This document shows, in pieces, positions 44,647 through 52,737 of a stretch of DNA of 64,000 bases. The notes beneath the pieces are model-generated. The model was not told the DNA's origin. It saw only the letters and a program-made list of their open reading frames with translations, and made no database searches. Origin of the DNA: Armatimonadota bacterium (GTDB lineage Bacteria > Armatimonadota > Fimbriimonadia > Fimbriimonadales > Fimbriimonadaceae); contig JAFDWR010000003.1 of NCBI GenBank assembly GCA_018268355.1, positions 62,001 to 126,000 of the forward strand, in the 5' to 3' direction. The first letter of the stretch is position 1, and every line of letters begins with the position of its first letter. The position numbers and the translations under genes are program-made.

Positions 44647-45620
44647 TCAGCCTTTCTCTACTTTCAGCCTGGATTGCCGTCCAGGGCGGCACGACGCGCG
44701 TGGCCACCTACAACATTGAGTGGTTCCCCGAGGATGCTCCAGCCGAGCGAATCGACAGCCTCAAGAGCGTCCTGAACAACGTCAAGCCGAACATCATCGC
44801 GGTTCAAGAGGTGCAGAGCCTGAAGGCACTCACCCAACTCTTCGATTCGGAATGGCAGATCGGGATCGCGGACGAGACGAGCGAAGACCAGGAGCCGGGC
44901 ATCGCGGTGAAGAAGCCGTATCGCCTGGAGTCGTACGGGTTGGTGTTCAAGGATCCGCTCTTCGACTACGCCTTCCCCGGCAAACGCGACGTCCTTCGCG
45001 CCGAAGTCTCGACCCCAGGTGGCAAGAAGCTGACGTTCTATGTCGTCCACATGAAGAGTCGATCGGGCGGACGCCTGCAAACCGCCCCCCAGCGCACAAT
45101 GGCGGCTGGACTTCTCGCCGCTTACATCAAGGGTAAGAACGACGAGAATGCGGTCGTCCTCGGTGACTTCAACGATGCCCCCGACGACCAGAGCCTCAAC
45201 ATCCTCAAGTCGGGCGACCTGAATGCAAAGGGCGGAAAGTGGACCGGCAAGCCGATGCTCGTCGACCTCCTCGACGACATGTATCGAAAGGATGCCGTCT
45301 CGCATGGGCTGTGCGACCTGTACCGCGGTCAGGCGCTTCCCGCCGTGGTCGCAGGTGCATACGGCGAGAATGAGCGCACGCGCGGCATCGACTATCGCTA
45401 CCCGCAAGACCTCAAGGTCACCCAGATCCTGTTTGACCAGATCCTTGTTTCGCCGAAGCTCGCCGAAGGTGCAACACCGATGATCTACAGCGGAGCGGAT
45501 GCGCTGAAGGGTCGCCGGGGCCGCGTCCGGCGCAATGATGAAGGCCGAGCCGAGTACACCCAGAAAGGCACTCGCGCCTCGGATCACCTTCCGGTTTACG
45601 CTGATCTCAAGATCAACTAA
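44643..45620 (+). CDS. secreted endonuclease/exonuclease/phosphatase-family protein
   Basis: A 325-residue protein with a short hydrophobic leader (MISLSLLSAWIAVQ). The EEP fold motifs are in order: RVATYNIEWFPED, IIAVQEVQSL (metal Glu), FYVVHMKSRSGG (His), VVLGDFNDAPDD (D-x-N) and the C-terminal ASDHLPVYADL (Asp-His pair). It is a metal-dependent phosphodiesterase of DNase I or sphingomyelinase type; nuclease or phosphatase activity on an unknown substrate is likely. It is translationally coupled to the upstream S15-family hydrolase, hinting at joint nutrient scavenging. A perfect 15-bp hairpin terminator follows. Confidence 0.88.
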   Translation: MISLSLLSAWIAVQGGTTRVATYNIEWFPEDAPAERIDSLKSVLNNVKPNIIAVQEVQSLKALTQLFDSEWQIGIADETSEDQEPGIAVKKPYRLESYGLVFKDPLFDYAFPGKRDVLRAEVSTPGGKKLTFYVVHMKSRSGGRLQTAPQRTMAAGLLAAYIKGKNDENAVVLGDFNDAPDDQSLNILKSGDLNAKGGKWTGKPMLVDLLDDMYRKDAVSHGLCDLYRGQALPAVVAGAYGENERTRGIDYRYPQDLKVTQILFDQILVSPKLAEGATPMIYSGADALKGRRGRVRRNDEGRAEYTQKGTRASDHLPVYADLKIN

Positions 45621-45632
45621 ACGGCAAACGAA

Positions 45633-45665
45633 GAAGCGGGGGAGGACATCGTCCTCCCCCGCTTC
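45633..45665. terminator. bidirectional terminator between the EEP and DUF4349 genes
   Basis: A perfect 15-bp stem (45633-45647 with 45651-45665) with a three-base loop lies 13 nt beyond the stop at 45620 and 18 nt from the convergent stop at 45683. The hairpin is strong; the T-tract is weak on both sides. Confidence 0.7.
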
Positions 45666-45682
45666 CTGCTTGGGTTCCTGAT

Positions 45683-46951
45683 TTACTTGGCGTTGCGGCG
45701 TCGGTAGAGCCAGATTCCAGCCACCGGGACCCACAGCGGAGCGAAGATGAAGCTCCAGATTCCAAGCTGGCCAAGGAATCGACCCACCGCCGAGAGGGCG
45801 TTTGTGGCCGTATTCCAGGTGTCTTCCGACCAGTTGCCCGAGGTCACCGGCTTGTTCTTCTCCACCCGCTCGCTCAGGCTGAGGCTGATCGTCGAGTAGC
45901 TGGTCTGCGCTCGGAGGGCCTTTCGCTGGGCTTCGAGGCTCTCGATCTCCTGGCGAAGCGTGCCGATTTTTTCCTTTAGCTCGAGGATCTCGCCCATCCG
46001 GCGGGTACCTCGCAGCATCGTCACGTACTGCTCTTCTTCGATGCGGAGGACCTTCAGCCGAGCCTCGACGTCCGCGACTTCGCCGGTCACCTCGTCGCTG
46101 TTCGAGGCCTCCTGGGTCACCTCTCCGAGGTTTCGCAGGGCGCTCATCGCGATCTCGAGCTTAGGTTCGGGCACCTTGAGCATGATCTCCGCTCGGCCGA
46201 GTTCGCCCTGCTGCTGCAGGATGTTCGAGCTCTGGACGAACCCGCCCATCGCCTGGACCGTGTCGGAGGCCGACTGGGTCGCCTTTTTGAGGTCCTTCAC
46301 GAGCACCGAGAGCGTCGCAGTTCGGATCATGAGCGGCCGCAGGCCGGGAACCGTTGACCTGTTCTCCCGCTGACTCTGGCGACTACCAGGAGCCCCACTC
46401 ACTTTTTCCTCTGCAAAGTAGGGCCAAGCATCCCCGCCCTGACTAACCGTCCGGTCCTTATCGAGGGCGCTGTTCTTGAAATCATCCCCGCCCTTTCCCA
46501 GGCTTTCCGGGTCAAGACTTCTTTCCGACTTCGGAGCCGCCCTTTCCATGCTCGGCGCAGCCTTCGCCATCGTGTCCTTGCCGGTTCCGACCGTCGGGGA
46601 AGCCGCATCCTCGCTCGCACTCATGCGGCCCATCATCTTGGGCAGCACGATGAAGAGTGCCAGCGCGGCGGCGGCAAAGCCAGCCCATCGGAGCCGGGTC
46701 GTGACGAGCTTCAGGTTTGGTTCATCGGGCTGGGCCATTTCGGTCGATGTGACCCCTTGCAGCCGCTTCAACGTTGCTTCTTGGCCACTGACTTCCGGTT
46801 GGACCGCGCTCGTCTTGATCTCCTCGCCGATGAGGCGGAAGAACTTCTCCATCTCCGCGAGGTCTTGATCCTTGTTGATTTCCTGGGCGACCTGGGTTTG
46901 TTCTTCAGGATTCAGTTCGCCGTCGATAAATGCCTTGAGATTTTCGTTCAT
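45683..46951 (-). CDS. DUF4349 membrane protein with anti-sigma-like N-terminus
   Basis: A 422-residue protein from the ATG at 46951, which shares a base with the sigma-factor stop (a GTG at 46954 is equally placed). Residues 1-70 (LKAFIDGELNPEEQTQVAQEI) resemble a degenerate anti-sigma ASD domain without the zinc His/Cys. A transmembrane helix (WAGFAAAALALFIVLP) and a Ser/Lys-rich linker follow. The rest is DUF4349: RTATLSVLVKDLKKA, a long coiled coil (EARLKVLRIEEEQY, LEAQRKALRAQTSYSTISLSL) and a C-terminal transmembrane helix (IFAPLWVPVAGIWLYRR). Position and coupling make it the likely anti-sigma partner of the ECF factor. Confidence 0.75.
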   Translation of the reverse strand: MNENLKAFIDGELNPEEQTQVAQEINKDQDLAEMEKFFRLIGEEIKTSAVQPEVSGQEATLKRLQGVTSTEMAQPDEPNLKLVTTRLRWAGFAAAALALFIVLPKMMGRMSASEDAASPTVGTGKDTMAKAAPSMERAAPKSERSLDPESLGKGGDDFKNSALDKDRTVSQGGDAWPYFAEEKVSGAPGSRQSQRENRSTVPGLRPLMIRTATLSVLVKDLKKATQSASDTVQAMGGFVQSSNILQQQGELGRAEIMLKVPEPKLEIAMSALRNLGEVTQEASNSDEVTGEVADVEARLKVLRIEEEQYVTMLRGTRRMGEILELKEKIGTLRQEIESLEAQRKALRAQTSYSTISLSLSERVEKNKPVTSGNWSEDTWNTATNALSAVGRFLGQLGIWSFIFAPLWVPVAGIWLYRRRNAK

Positions 46952-47454
46952 CACTTTGAGTCCTCCTGGAGCGTCCGTCGCATGGCCAAGAACGCATGGT
47001 AAAGCCGAGATTTCACGGTGCCGACCGGGACTTCGAGAACCTTGGCGACCTCTTCGTAGGTCAGTCCTTCCAGTTCGTGGAGGACGACAACCTCGCGGTG
47101 GTCTTCACTGAGTTTCCTCAGCGCCTGGAGAAGCAGCTGGCGGTTGATGAGGCCCTGAGTGGGGTCGTCGCCCACTTGGATCAGGTCCACCGAAACCGTG
47201 CTCAGCTTCTTCGTTCGCCGAAGTCGGCGGCATTCGTTAAAGGCAATTCCAAACAGCCACGTTTTGAGGCTGGATTCGTTCCGAAAATTGGCGATTTTCC
47301 GATAGGCAATGAGAAAAGTCTCTTGGGCGGCATCAGCAGCAGAATCGGTCCCGATTTGGCGCGCACAGAAGCGGAAGACCGCATCGTAATAGTGCTCAAC
47401 CAGGCTCTCGGCGTTCATGCTGCGTGACTGCACTGCCCCTTGGATGTGTTGCAT
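46951..47454 (-). CDS. ECF-type RNA polymerase sigma factor
   Basis: A 167-residue protein. The ATG at 47454 is preferred over the one at 47460 because AGGAG then stands six bases upstream of it. Region 2 (YYDAVFRFCARQIGTDSAADAAQETFLIAYRKI, KTWLFGIAFNECRR) and region 4 (LRKLSEDHREVVVLHELEGLTYEEVAKVLEVPVGTVKSRLYHA) are standard for ECF sigma factors. Coupled to the DUF4349 gene by an overlapping TGATG, forming a sigma/anti-sigma module probably responding to the envelope. Confidence 0.9.
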   Translation of the reverse strand: MQHIQGAVQSRSMNAESLVEHYYDAVFRFCARQIGTDSAADAAQETFLIAYRKIANFRNESSLKTWLFGIAFNECRRLRRTKKLSTVSVDLIQVGDDPTQGLINRQLLLQALRKLSEDHREVVVLHELEGLTYEEVAKVLEVPVGTVKSRLYHAFLAMRRTLQEDSK

Positions 47455-47516
47455 GGGCATCTCCTGACCATGAGTGACCCAACGGCTGCAAGGGGTTCAA
47501 AGAGAATTCAGAAAAG

Positions 47517-48659
47517 TTAGCTCGACTGGCTTGCGGTAAGGTCCCGCGCAACGCCCGCCTCGTCGCCAATATAGACGCGCGGCACCCGGGGCGTCAAACG
47601 ACAGCTGATCTCGTGGGTGATCGTTCCCGCCTGCTTGGCCATGTCCTGAATCCGGATCTGCTTGCCCAGGAGTTCCGCCGTATCGCCCAACTGCACTTCG
47701 GGGATGTCGGTGACGTCAACCATCATCTGGTCCATGCAGACGTTGCCAATCACCGGCGCGAGCTTTCCGTGGAGGGCCACCACACCCCGGTTGGAAAGGT
47801 CGCGCCCGTAGCCATCGCCATAGCCGACAGCAAGAGTGGCGATTCGAGTCTCGCGTGAGGTGCGATAGGTGCTGTTGTAGCCAACCGGCGACCCCGCGGG
47901 AAGCGTCCGCAGCGACGTCACCCGGGCATACCAGTGGAGGACGGGCTGCACCCGCTCGGCAAAGAGCCCATAGCTGTCCGCCCCGAAGGCGGAGATGCCG
48001 ATTCGGACGATGTTGAGCCTCGCCTCTTGGTAATGAACGGCTCCCGCGCTATTCGCGATGTGGAGGTGGCGGAGCTTGTCGCGACCGACCTGGTCCACCG
48101 CACCAAAGAAATCGTCGATCTGGCGAAGGGTGGCGGGCCGGTCGCCCGCGCTGTTGATGAAGTGGGTGGAGGCCCCGGCGACCTCAATGCCAGGAACTTG
48201 CATCGCCGCTTGGTAGAACTCGGCAAAGTCGCCCGGCTGGCACCCAAAGCGCGCAAGGCCGGTGTCGACCTCAAGGTGGACCCGCGCCTTCTTGCCTTGG
48301 GCGATCCCTTCCCTGCCCAGTGCCTCAAGCATTTCGAGGCTATCGACGAGGACATCGAGGTCAAACCGAACGGCTTGGCTGGCTTCTTCGGCCAGGGTCG
48401 GCGCAATGACCATGATCGGCTTGGTGCCGCCCGCTTCCCGGATTTGGACACCTTCTTGGACGGTGGCGACGGCAAACCAGTCCACCGCCATGCTCTCGGA
48501 AGCCTTGGCAATCGGTCCGAGACCGTGACCGTAGGCATCGGACTTCACGACAAACGCGATTTCTGCGCCGCCATGGCCGAGGGTTTCGCGAAGGACGTTC
48601 AGGTTCTCCCGCAATGCTTGGAGGTCGATCTCAAGCCAGGTCCGCGGGAAAACAGCCAT
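47517..48659 (-). CDS. alr: alanine racemase
   Basis: A 380-residue PLP enzyme. Lys39 in FVVKSDAYGHG binds PLP; the second-base Tyr lies in GYNSTYRTS near residue 265; NVCMDQMMVDVTDIP is the C-terminal beta-domain motif. It makes D-alanine for peptidoglycan. It begins 38 nt from tRNA-Ile on the same strand and ends 62 nt before the ECF gene; these genes need not be co-regulated. Confidence 0.95.
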   Translation of the reverse strand: MAVFPRTWLEIDLQALRENLNVLRETLGHGGAEIAFVVKSDAYGHGLGPIAKASESMAVDWFAVATVQEGVQIREAGGTKPIMVIAPTLAEEASQAVRFDLDVLVDSLEMLEALGREGIAQGKKARVHLEVDTGLARFGCQPGDFAEFYQAAMQVPGIEVAGASTHFINSAGDRPATLRQIDDFFGAVDQVGRDKLRHLHIANSAGAVHYQEARLNIVRIGISAFGADSYGLFAERVQPVLHWYARVTSLRTLPAGSPVGYNSTYRTSRETRIATLAVGYGDGYGRDLSNRGVVALHGKLAPVIGNVCMDQMMVDVTDIPEVQLGDTAELLGKQIRIQDMAKQAGTITHEISCRLTPRVPRVYIGDEAGVARDLTASQSS

Positions 48660-48696
48660 GCGGCAAGTTTACCGAGGCAACGAACGGAAGGGAGGT

Positions 48697-48773
<77 letters not shown>

Positions 48774-48985
48774 TCACCAAAGTCAAGCGAGCTTCGCTCG
48801 ACGAGAGAACGGAAGGATACCCCGGCCCCTGCGGAATTCTGCCACCCCCTCAAGAAACTTTCGTGACGAATTGAGCCTGCGAAGCGTCGATAGGTAAGGA
48901 ACGCCAACTTGCAATTGGGTGGGGCATGGACAAGGACCGACCATTGCCGCTACAATGCGAGACGGTGAGGAGACCGCAACGATCC

Positions 48986-50611
48986 ATGACGAATCTTCGC
49001 ATGTTAGGGCTTGCCCTGATTGCTTCAATTTCAGGCAGCCAAGCCTTTGCTCAACTCGATGGCCCTGCCCCCCTTGCATGGCGCTGGACACAGTCGACCG
49101 TGGCTTCGCCCGCGGGCTCGCCGCTTGTCGATGGCAACACGATCTATGTTGCCGTTGGTCAGCGAATCTATGCCCTTGACCTTGAGACCGGAAACCAGAA
49201 GTGGAAATTCCCGCTCGTCGATCCGATCGACGGCTACTTCCGCCAGGCTCCGATCCGCGTGGGCAATATGATCGTTGCCTATGCCGACAACAAGACCATC
49301 TACGCGGTCGACATGGTCACCGGTGAAAAGAAGTGGCAACACCTCGCCGAAGGCACGATCTCCGCAGGCATGGTTCCGGTGGGTGATCGCGTCATCGCCT
49401 ACGGCATGTCGGATGGCTCGCTCAACACGATCTTCGCTGAGTCGGGCATGAACGTGCTCTCCAAGCCGATCCAGATCAACGGTGGATACGGTGGTCGCAT
49501 CGCGAGCTACCTGAACACGGTTCTCATTCCCACCGGCCTCAGCAACCTCATCCAGGTTGACGCCGCAACAGGAAAGATCATCAAGTCGCGACCGTTCACC
49601 AACTTTGCAGGTGATACGCGCCCGGTGGTCTTTGGCGACACAATCTATCTCAACTCGAACGCTTACGTCATCGCTCTCGGTGGCGCAGACCTTCGACCAC
49701 GATGGCAGCGCAACTGCGGTGACTTCGTCTCATTCGCACCGGCTGCGGGCCCCAGTGGCGTCGCGCTCCAAACTCGCGATGGCAAGGCGATGATCCTTAA
49801 CCCGGTCAATGGTCTTCCGTCGTTCAACATCGACCTCGCGAGCCAGCCGGCGACCTCGCCTTCGATCGTTGGATCGAACTTCCTCTTCACCACCCTCAAC
49901 GGCGTCATGACGCTCGTGGATGGCAAGACTGGCCTCGTCAAGTGGATCTATCAGATTCGCCCGGTCGTCAAGTTCGCGGATAACTCGCAGAACCCGGCCG
50001 GTGGCGGCGGACGCAACGGCGGTCCCGGCGGCGGTGGCATGATGCTCGGCGGCGGCGGTGGTGCCCAAGGCAACCCGGCTTCGCAAGAGAAGACGCGCAT
50101 CGTTTCCGTTCCGGCTGCAGGACCTCCTGTCCTCGCAGGTTCGACCCTCCTCGTTCTCACCAAGGACGCCAGCCTCCTCGCCTTCGACAGGGAAAACGGC
50201 GTTGACCTGACGCCTCCGGTCGTCGATCTCACGTTCCCGAAGCAGGGTCAGTGGTATTCGAGCCAGCGCGGCCTTGAGCTCTTCTTCACGATTGACGACG
50301 AGGCCAGCGGCCTCCGAACCGACTCGGTTGAAGTCATGGTCGACGGCGAGAAGAAGACCTTCAAGCTCGGCCGAGACGGCGTGCTCAACGTCCGATTTGG
50401 CGCGGCCAACGCGAACGGCATCCTCATGGACGGTCGACGCGTGATCACCATCCGATGCAAGGACTGGCTTGGCAACGAGATCGAGAAGTCGTTCAGCCTG
50501 CTGATCGATAACACGCTCCCGCCGGTCCAAGTCCCCAAGAGTCTCACCGGGCCTGATGGCCGAAGCGGTGGCGGCGGCGGTGGAGCCGGCAACGGCGGCG
50601 ACGGTCGCTAA
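48986..50611 (+). CDS. secreted PQQ-like beta-propeller protein with Gly-rich segments
   Basis: A 541-residue protein from the ATG at 48986, which opens the signal peptide MLGLALIASISGSQAFAQ; a longer reading from 48926 adds only unlikely residues. Blade motifs of the PQQ type recur (IYALDLETGNQKWKF, IYAVDMVTGEKKWQ, VDAATGKIIK, VDGKTGLVKWIYQ). A Gly-rich insert (GGGGRNGGPGGGGMMLGGGGG) sits near residue 350. A late Ig-like segment with DDEASGLRTDSVEVMVDGE precedes a Gly-rich tail. It is likely a cell-surface or periplasmic scaffold; no cofactor ligands are obvious. dprA starts 5 nt after it. Confidence 0.75.
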   Translation: MTNLRMLGLALIASISGSQAFAQLDGPAPLAWRWTQSTVASPAGSPLVDGNTIYVAVGQRIYALDLETGNQKWKFPLVDPIDGYFRQAPIRVGNMIVAYADNKTIYAVDMVTGEKKWQHLAEGTISAGMVPVGDRVIAYGMSDGSLNTIFAESGMNVLSKPIQINGGYGGRIASYLNTVLIPTGLSNLIQVDAATGKIIKSRPFTNFAGDTRPVVFGDTIYLNSNAYVIALGGADLRPRWQRNCGDFVSFAPAAGPSGVALQTRDGKAMILNPVNGLPSFNIDLASQPATSPSIVGSNFLFTTLNGVMTLVDGKTGLVKWIYQIRPVVKFADNSQNPAGGGGRNGGPGGGGMMLGGGGGAQGNPASQEKTRIVSVPAAGPPVLAGSTLLVLTKDASLLAFDRENGVDLTPPVVDLTFPKQGQWYSSQRGLELFFTIDDEASGLRTDSVEVMVDGEKKTFKLGRDGVLNVRFGAANANGILMDGRRVITIRCKDWLGNEIEKSFSLLIDNTLPPVQVPKSLTGPDGRSGGGGGGAGNGGDGR

Positions 50612-50616
50612 GCCGG

Positions 50617-51663
50617 ATGCCCTCGCCTGAGACTTGGCAGAAGGTACTCCTCGCCGAGGTCCAGGACCCGAGGCGTCGAGAGGAATTGGTGAAAGCCGTC
50701 CTCTCGACGCCTTCTTTCTTTGAATCCCCTCGGGCCGCGTCGCTGCTCACCAAGTCCGAACTGGACAAGGTCAGCCGCTTCGATCTCGCGGTGGTGGAAA
50801 AAGGCGTTCGGGGCGGTGTCCAGTTCCTGGAGCGTGAGGAGTTTCCTGCTTCTCTCGCCTCCCTCGACTTCCCTCCCGCCGTCCTCACCGCGGTGGGCGA
50901 TACGAGCGCCCTCCAGCGGCCCACGGTGGCCATCGTCGGGACTCGTGGGGCCTCGGGCTACGGAAAGGCGGTCGCCACGAAGTTCGCTGAAGGTCTCGCC
51001 TCGCATGGCATTACCATCGTGAGCGGTGGGGCGCTGGGTATCGATTCCGCCTCCCACCGCGGCGCGCTCAATGTCGGCGGTCGGACCGTCGCCGTGATGT
51101 CGGGCGGGCTCGACAACCTCTATCCCACGATCAACCGCACCCTCTTTGAGAGCATCCGCCAATCGGGCGCATGGGTTTCGGGCTACGCGCTTGGGATATC
51201 GGCGGGCCACGCCGGTCGTCTCATCGAGCGCAATTCACTTATCGCCGCCCTCAGCCACGCCGTCCTCATCGTCGAGGCGCCACTCGATTCAGGCTCCATC
51301 CACACCGCCAACGCGGCGGCGGAGATGGGCAGGCCGGTTTATGTCGTGCCTGCCAACATCGACCAGTTCAGCTTCGCAGGGTCCCACAACCTCATTCGGA
51401 ACGGCGGCACCCTCGTCACCCACCCTGCCCAGATCCTCGAAGAGCTGAACATCCAAGCGGAAGAAGGCCTCGGCCCGAGCCTAGAGCACCTTTCCCGTGA
51501 GGAGAAAGCGGTCTACGAGGCCCTTTCCGCCACTCCCATCCCCGAAACCAAAATCGCCGAACTCACCGGATTCCCCGCCGAGGAGATCATGGTCCACCTC
51601 ACGATGCTCGAACTCGAAGGCCTCGTTCTGCGTGATCATGGCGGCGTCAGACGTAAACTCTAG
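50617..51663 (+). CDS. dprA: DNA-processing protein DprA
   Basis: A 348-residue protein. The Rossmann-like core shows VAIVGTRGASGYGKAVATKF (the G-S/T-R motif) and ITIVSGGALGIDSASHRGAL, with AVMSGGLDNLYPTINRTLF and ISAGHAGRLIERNSLIAALS downstream. A C-terminal winged helix (EEKAVYEALSATPIPETKIAELTGFP) is typical. DprA loads RecA on incoming single-stranded DNA in natural transformation. It runs tightly after the PQQ gene and 6 nt before nagA, so all three may be one transcript without a shared pathway. Confidence 0.92.
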   Translation: MPSPETWQKVLLAEVQDPRRREELVKAVLSTPSFFESPRAASLLTKSELDKVSRFDLAVVEKGVRGGVQFLEREEFPASLASLDFPPAVLTAVGDTSALQRPTVAIVGTRGASGYGKAVATKFAEGLASHGITIVSGGALGIDSASHRGALNVGGRTVAVMSGGLDNLYPTINRTLFESIRQSGAWVSGYALGISAGHAGRLIERNSLIAALSHAVLIVEAPLDSGSIHTANAAAEMGRPVYVVPANIDQFSFAGSHNLIRNGGTLVTHPAQILEELNIQAEEGLGPSLEHLSREEKAVYEALSATPIPETKIAELTGFPAEEIMVHLTMLELEGLVLRDHGGVRRKL

Positions 51664-51669
51664 AGAGCA

Positions 51670-52737
51670 ATGAGCCTGTTCTATCAAACCCTGGGTCCCG
51701 ACGGCTTTGGCACCTATCACACCTCGTGGTCGGAAGACGGGCCGACCTTTGAGCGGGTTCATAAGCCACACGAGGCCACGCTCATCCCCGGATTCGTCGA
51801 CATCCACATCCACGGCGCGTTCGGAATCGACTTCATGTCCGCCACGCGTGAGGAAATGGGCATCCTCTCGCGCCAGCTCCGCGGGATCGGCTACGAGGCC
51901 TTCCTCCCGACCACGGTGACTGCCTCGCCCGCCGACGTCGAGCGTGCGCTGTCCGTCCTTGATGATTCCGACCCGTCGATCTGGGGATTCCACCTCGAAG
52001 GGCCCTTCATCAGTCCCGAGTTTCCCGGCGCCCAGCCGCCGAGTTCGATCGTGCTTCCCCCGGTTGGACCGTCGGAATGGGACCCCATCCTGGATCACCC
52101 CGCGCTCAAGGTCATCACGCTTGCTCCTGAGCTGCCGAACGCCACCACGCTCATCACCCGGCTCTTCGAGCGAGGCGTGCGGGTTGGCATGGGCCACACA
52201 AATGCCACCTATGACGAGGCCCGAATGGGATACGAGTGTGGCGCGACCCACACCACGCACACCTTCAACGCGATGCGCGGCTTCCATCACCGCGAGGCCG
52301 GAATGGTGGGCTATGCCCTCGAGAACGACGGCCTCGCTTGCGAGCTGATCTACGACCGGCTCCACGTGACCGAGAACTCGGCCCGCGTGCTCCTCCACAA
52401 CAAGCCTTTTGACCAGATTCTCGCGGTGAGCGACAGCACGATGGCGACCGGTCTCGAACCGGGTCGAAAATTCACGATGTGGGGCCTCGATGTGGTGAAG
52501 GGCAAGGGGGACATTCGACTCGCCTCAAATGGCGCCCTCGCCGGCAGCGCGATCACTCTCTACGATGCCTTTGTGAACCTCGTGGACGACTTCGGATTCG
52601 AGATCGCGGTCCTCGCGTGTTGCATCAACCCACGGAACCTGCTCGGTCGCACCGAGCCCCCCGCCGTCTGGCTGGAGCTCGATGATGACCTTCGCATCGT
52701 CGGCACCCTAGGCCGCGACGGCAAACGCCGAAACTAG
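51670..52737 (+). CDS. nagA: N-acetylglucosamine-6-phosphate deacetylase
   Basis: A 355-residue amidohydrolase. GFVDIHIHGAFGIDF is the metal-binding HxH motif, HLEGPFISPEFPGAQPP the active-site Glu strand, MGHTNATYDEARMGYECGATHTTHTFNAM the His pair and ILAVSDSTMATG the catalytic Asp. It removes acetate from GlcNAc-6-P in amino-sugar use and wall recycling. The N-terminal beta-sandwich is short, and the family is usually 370-400 residues long. Its stop overlaps the stop of the VgrG-like gene by two bases on the opposite strand. Confidence 0.9.
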   Translation: MSLFYQTLGPDGFGTYHTSWSEDGPTFERVHKPHEATLIPGFVDIHIHGAFGIDFMSATREEMGILSRQLRGIGYEAFLPTTVTASPADVERALSVLDDSDPSIWGFHLEGPFISPEFPGAQPPSSIVLPPVGPSEWDPILDHPALKVITLAPELPNATTLITRLFERGVRVGMGHTNATYDEARMGYECGATHTTHTFNAMRGFHHREAGMVGYALENDGLACELIYDRLHVTENSARVLLHNKPFDQILAVSDSTMATGLEPGRKFTMWGLDVVKGKGDIRLASNGALAGSAITLYDAFVNLVDDFGFEIAVLACCINPRNLLGRTEPPAVWLELDDDLRIVGTLGRDGKRRN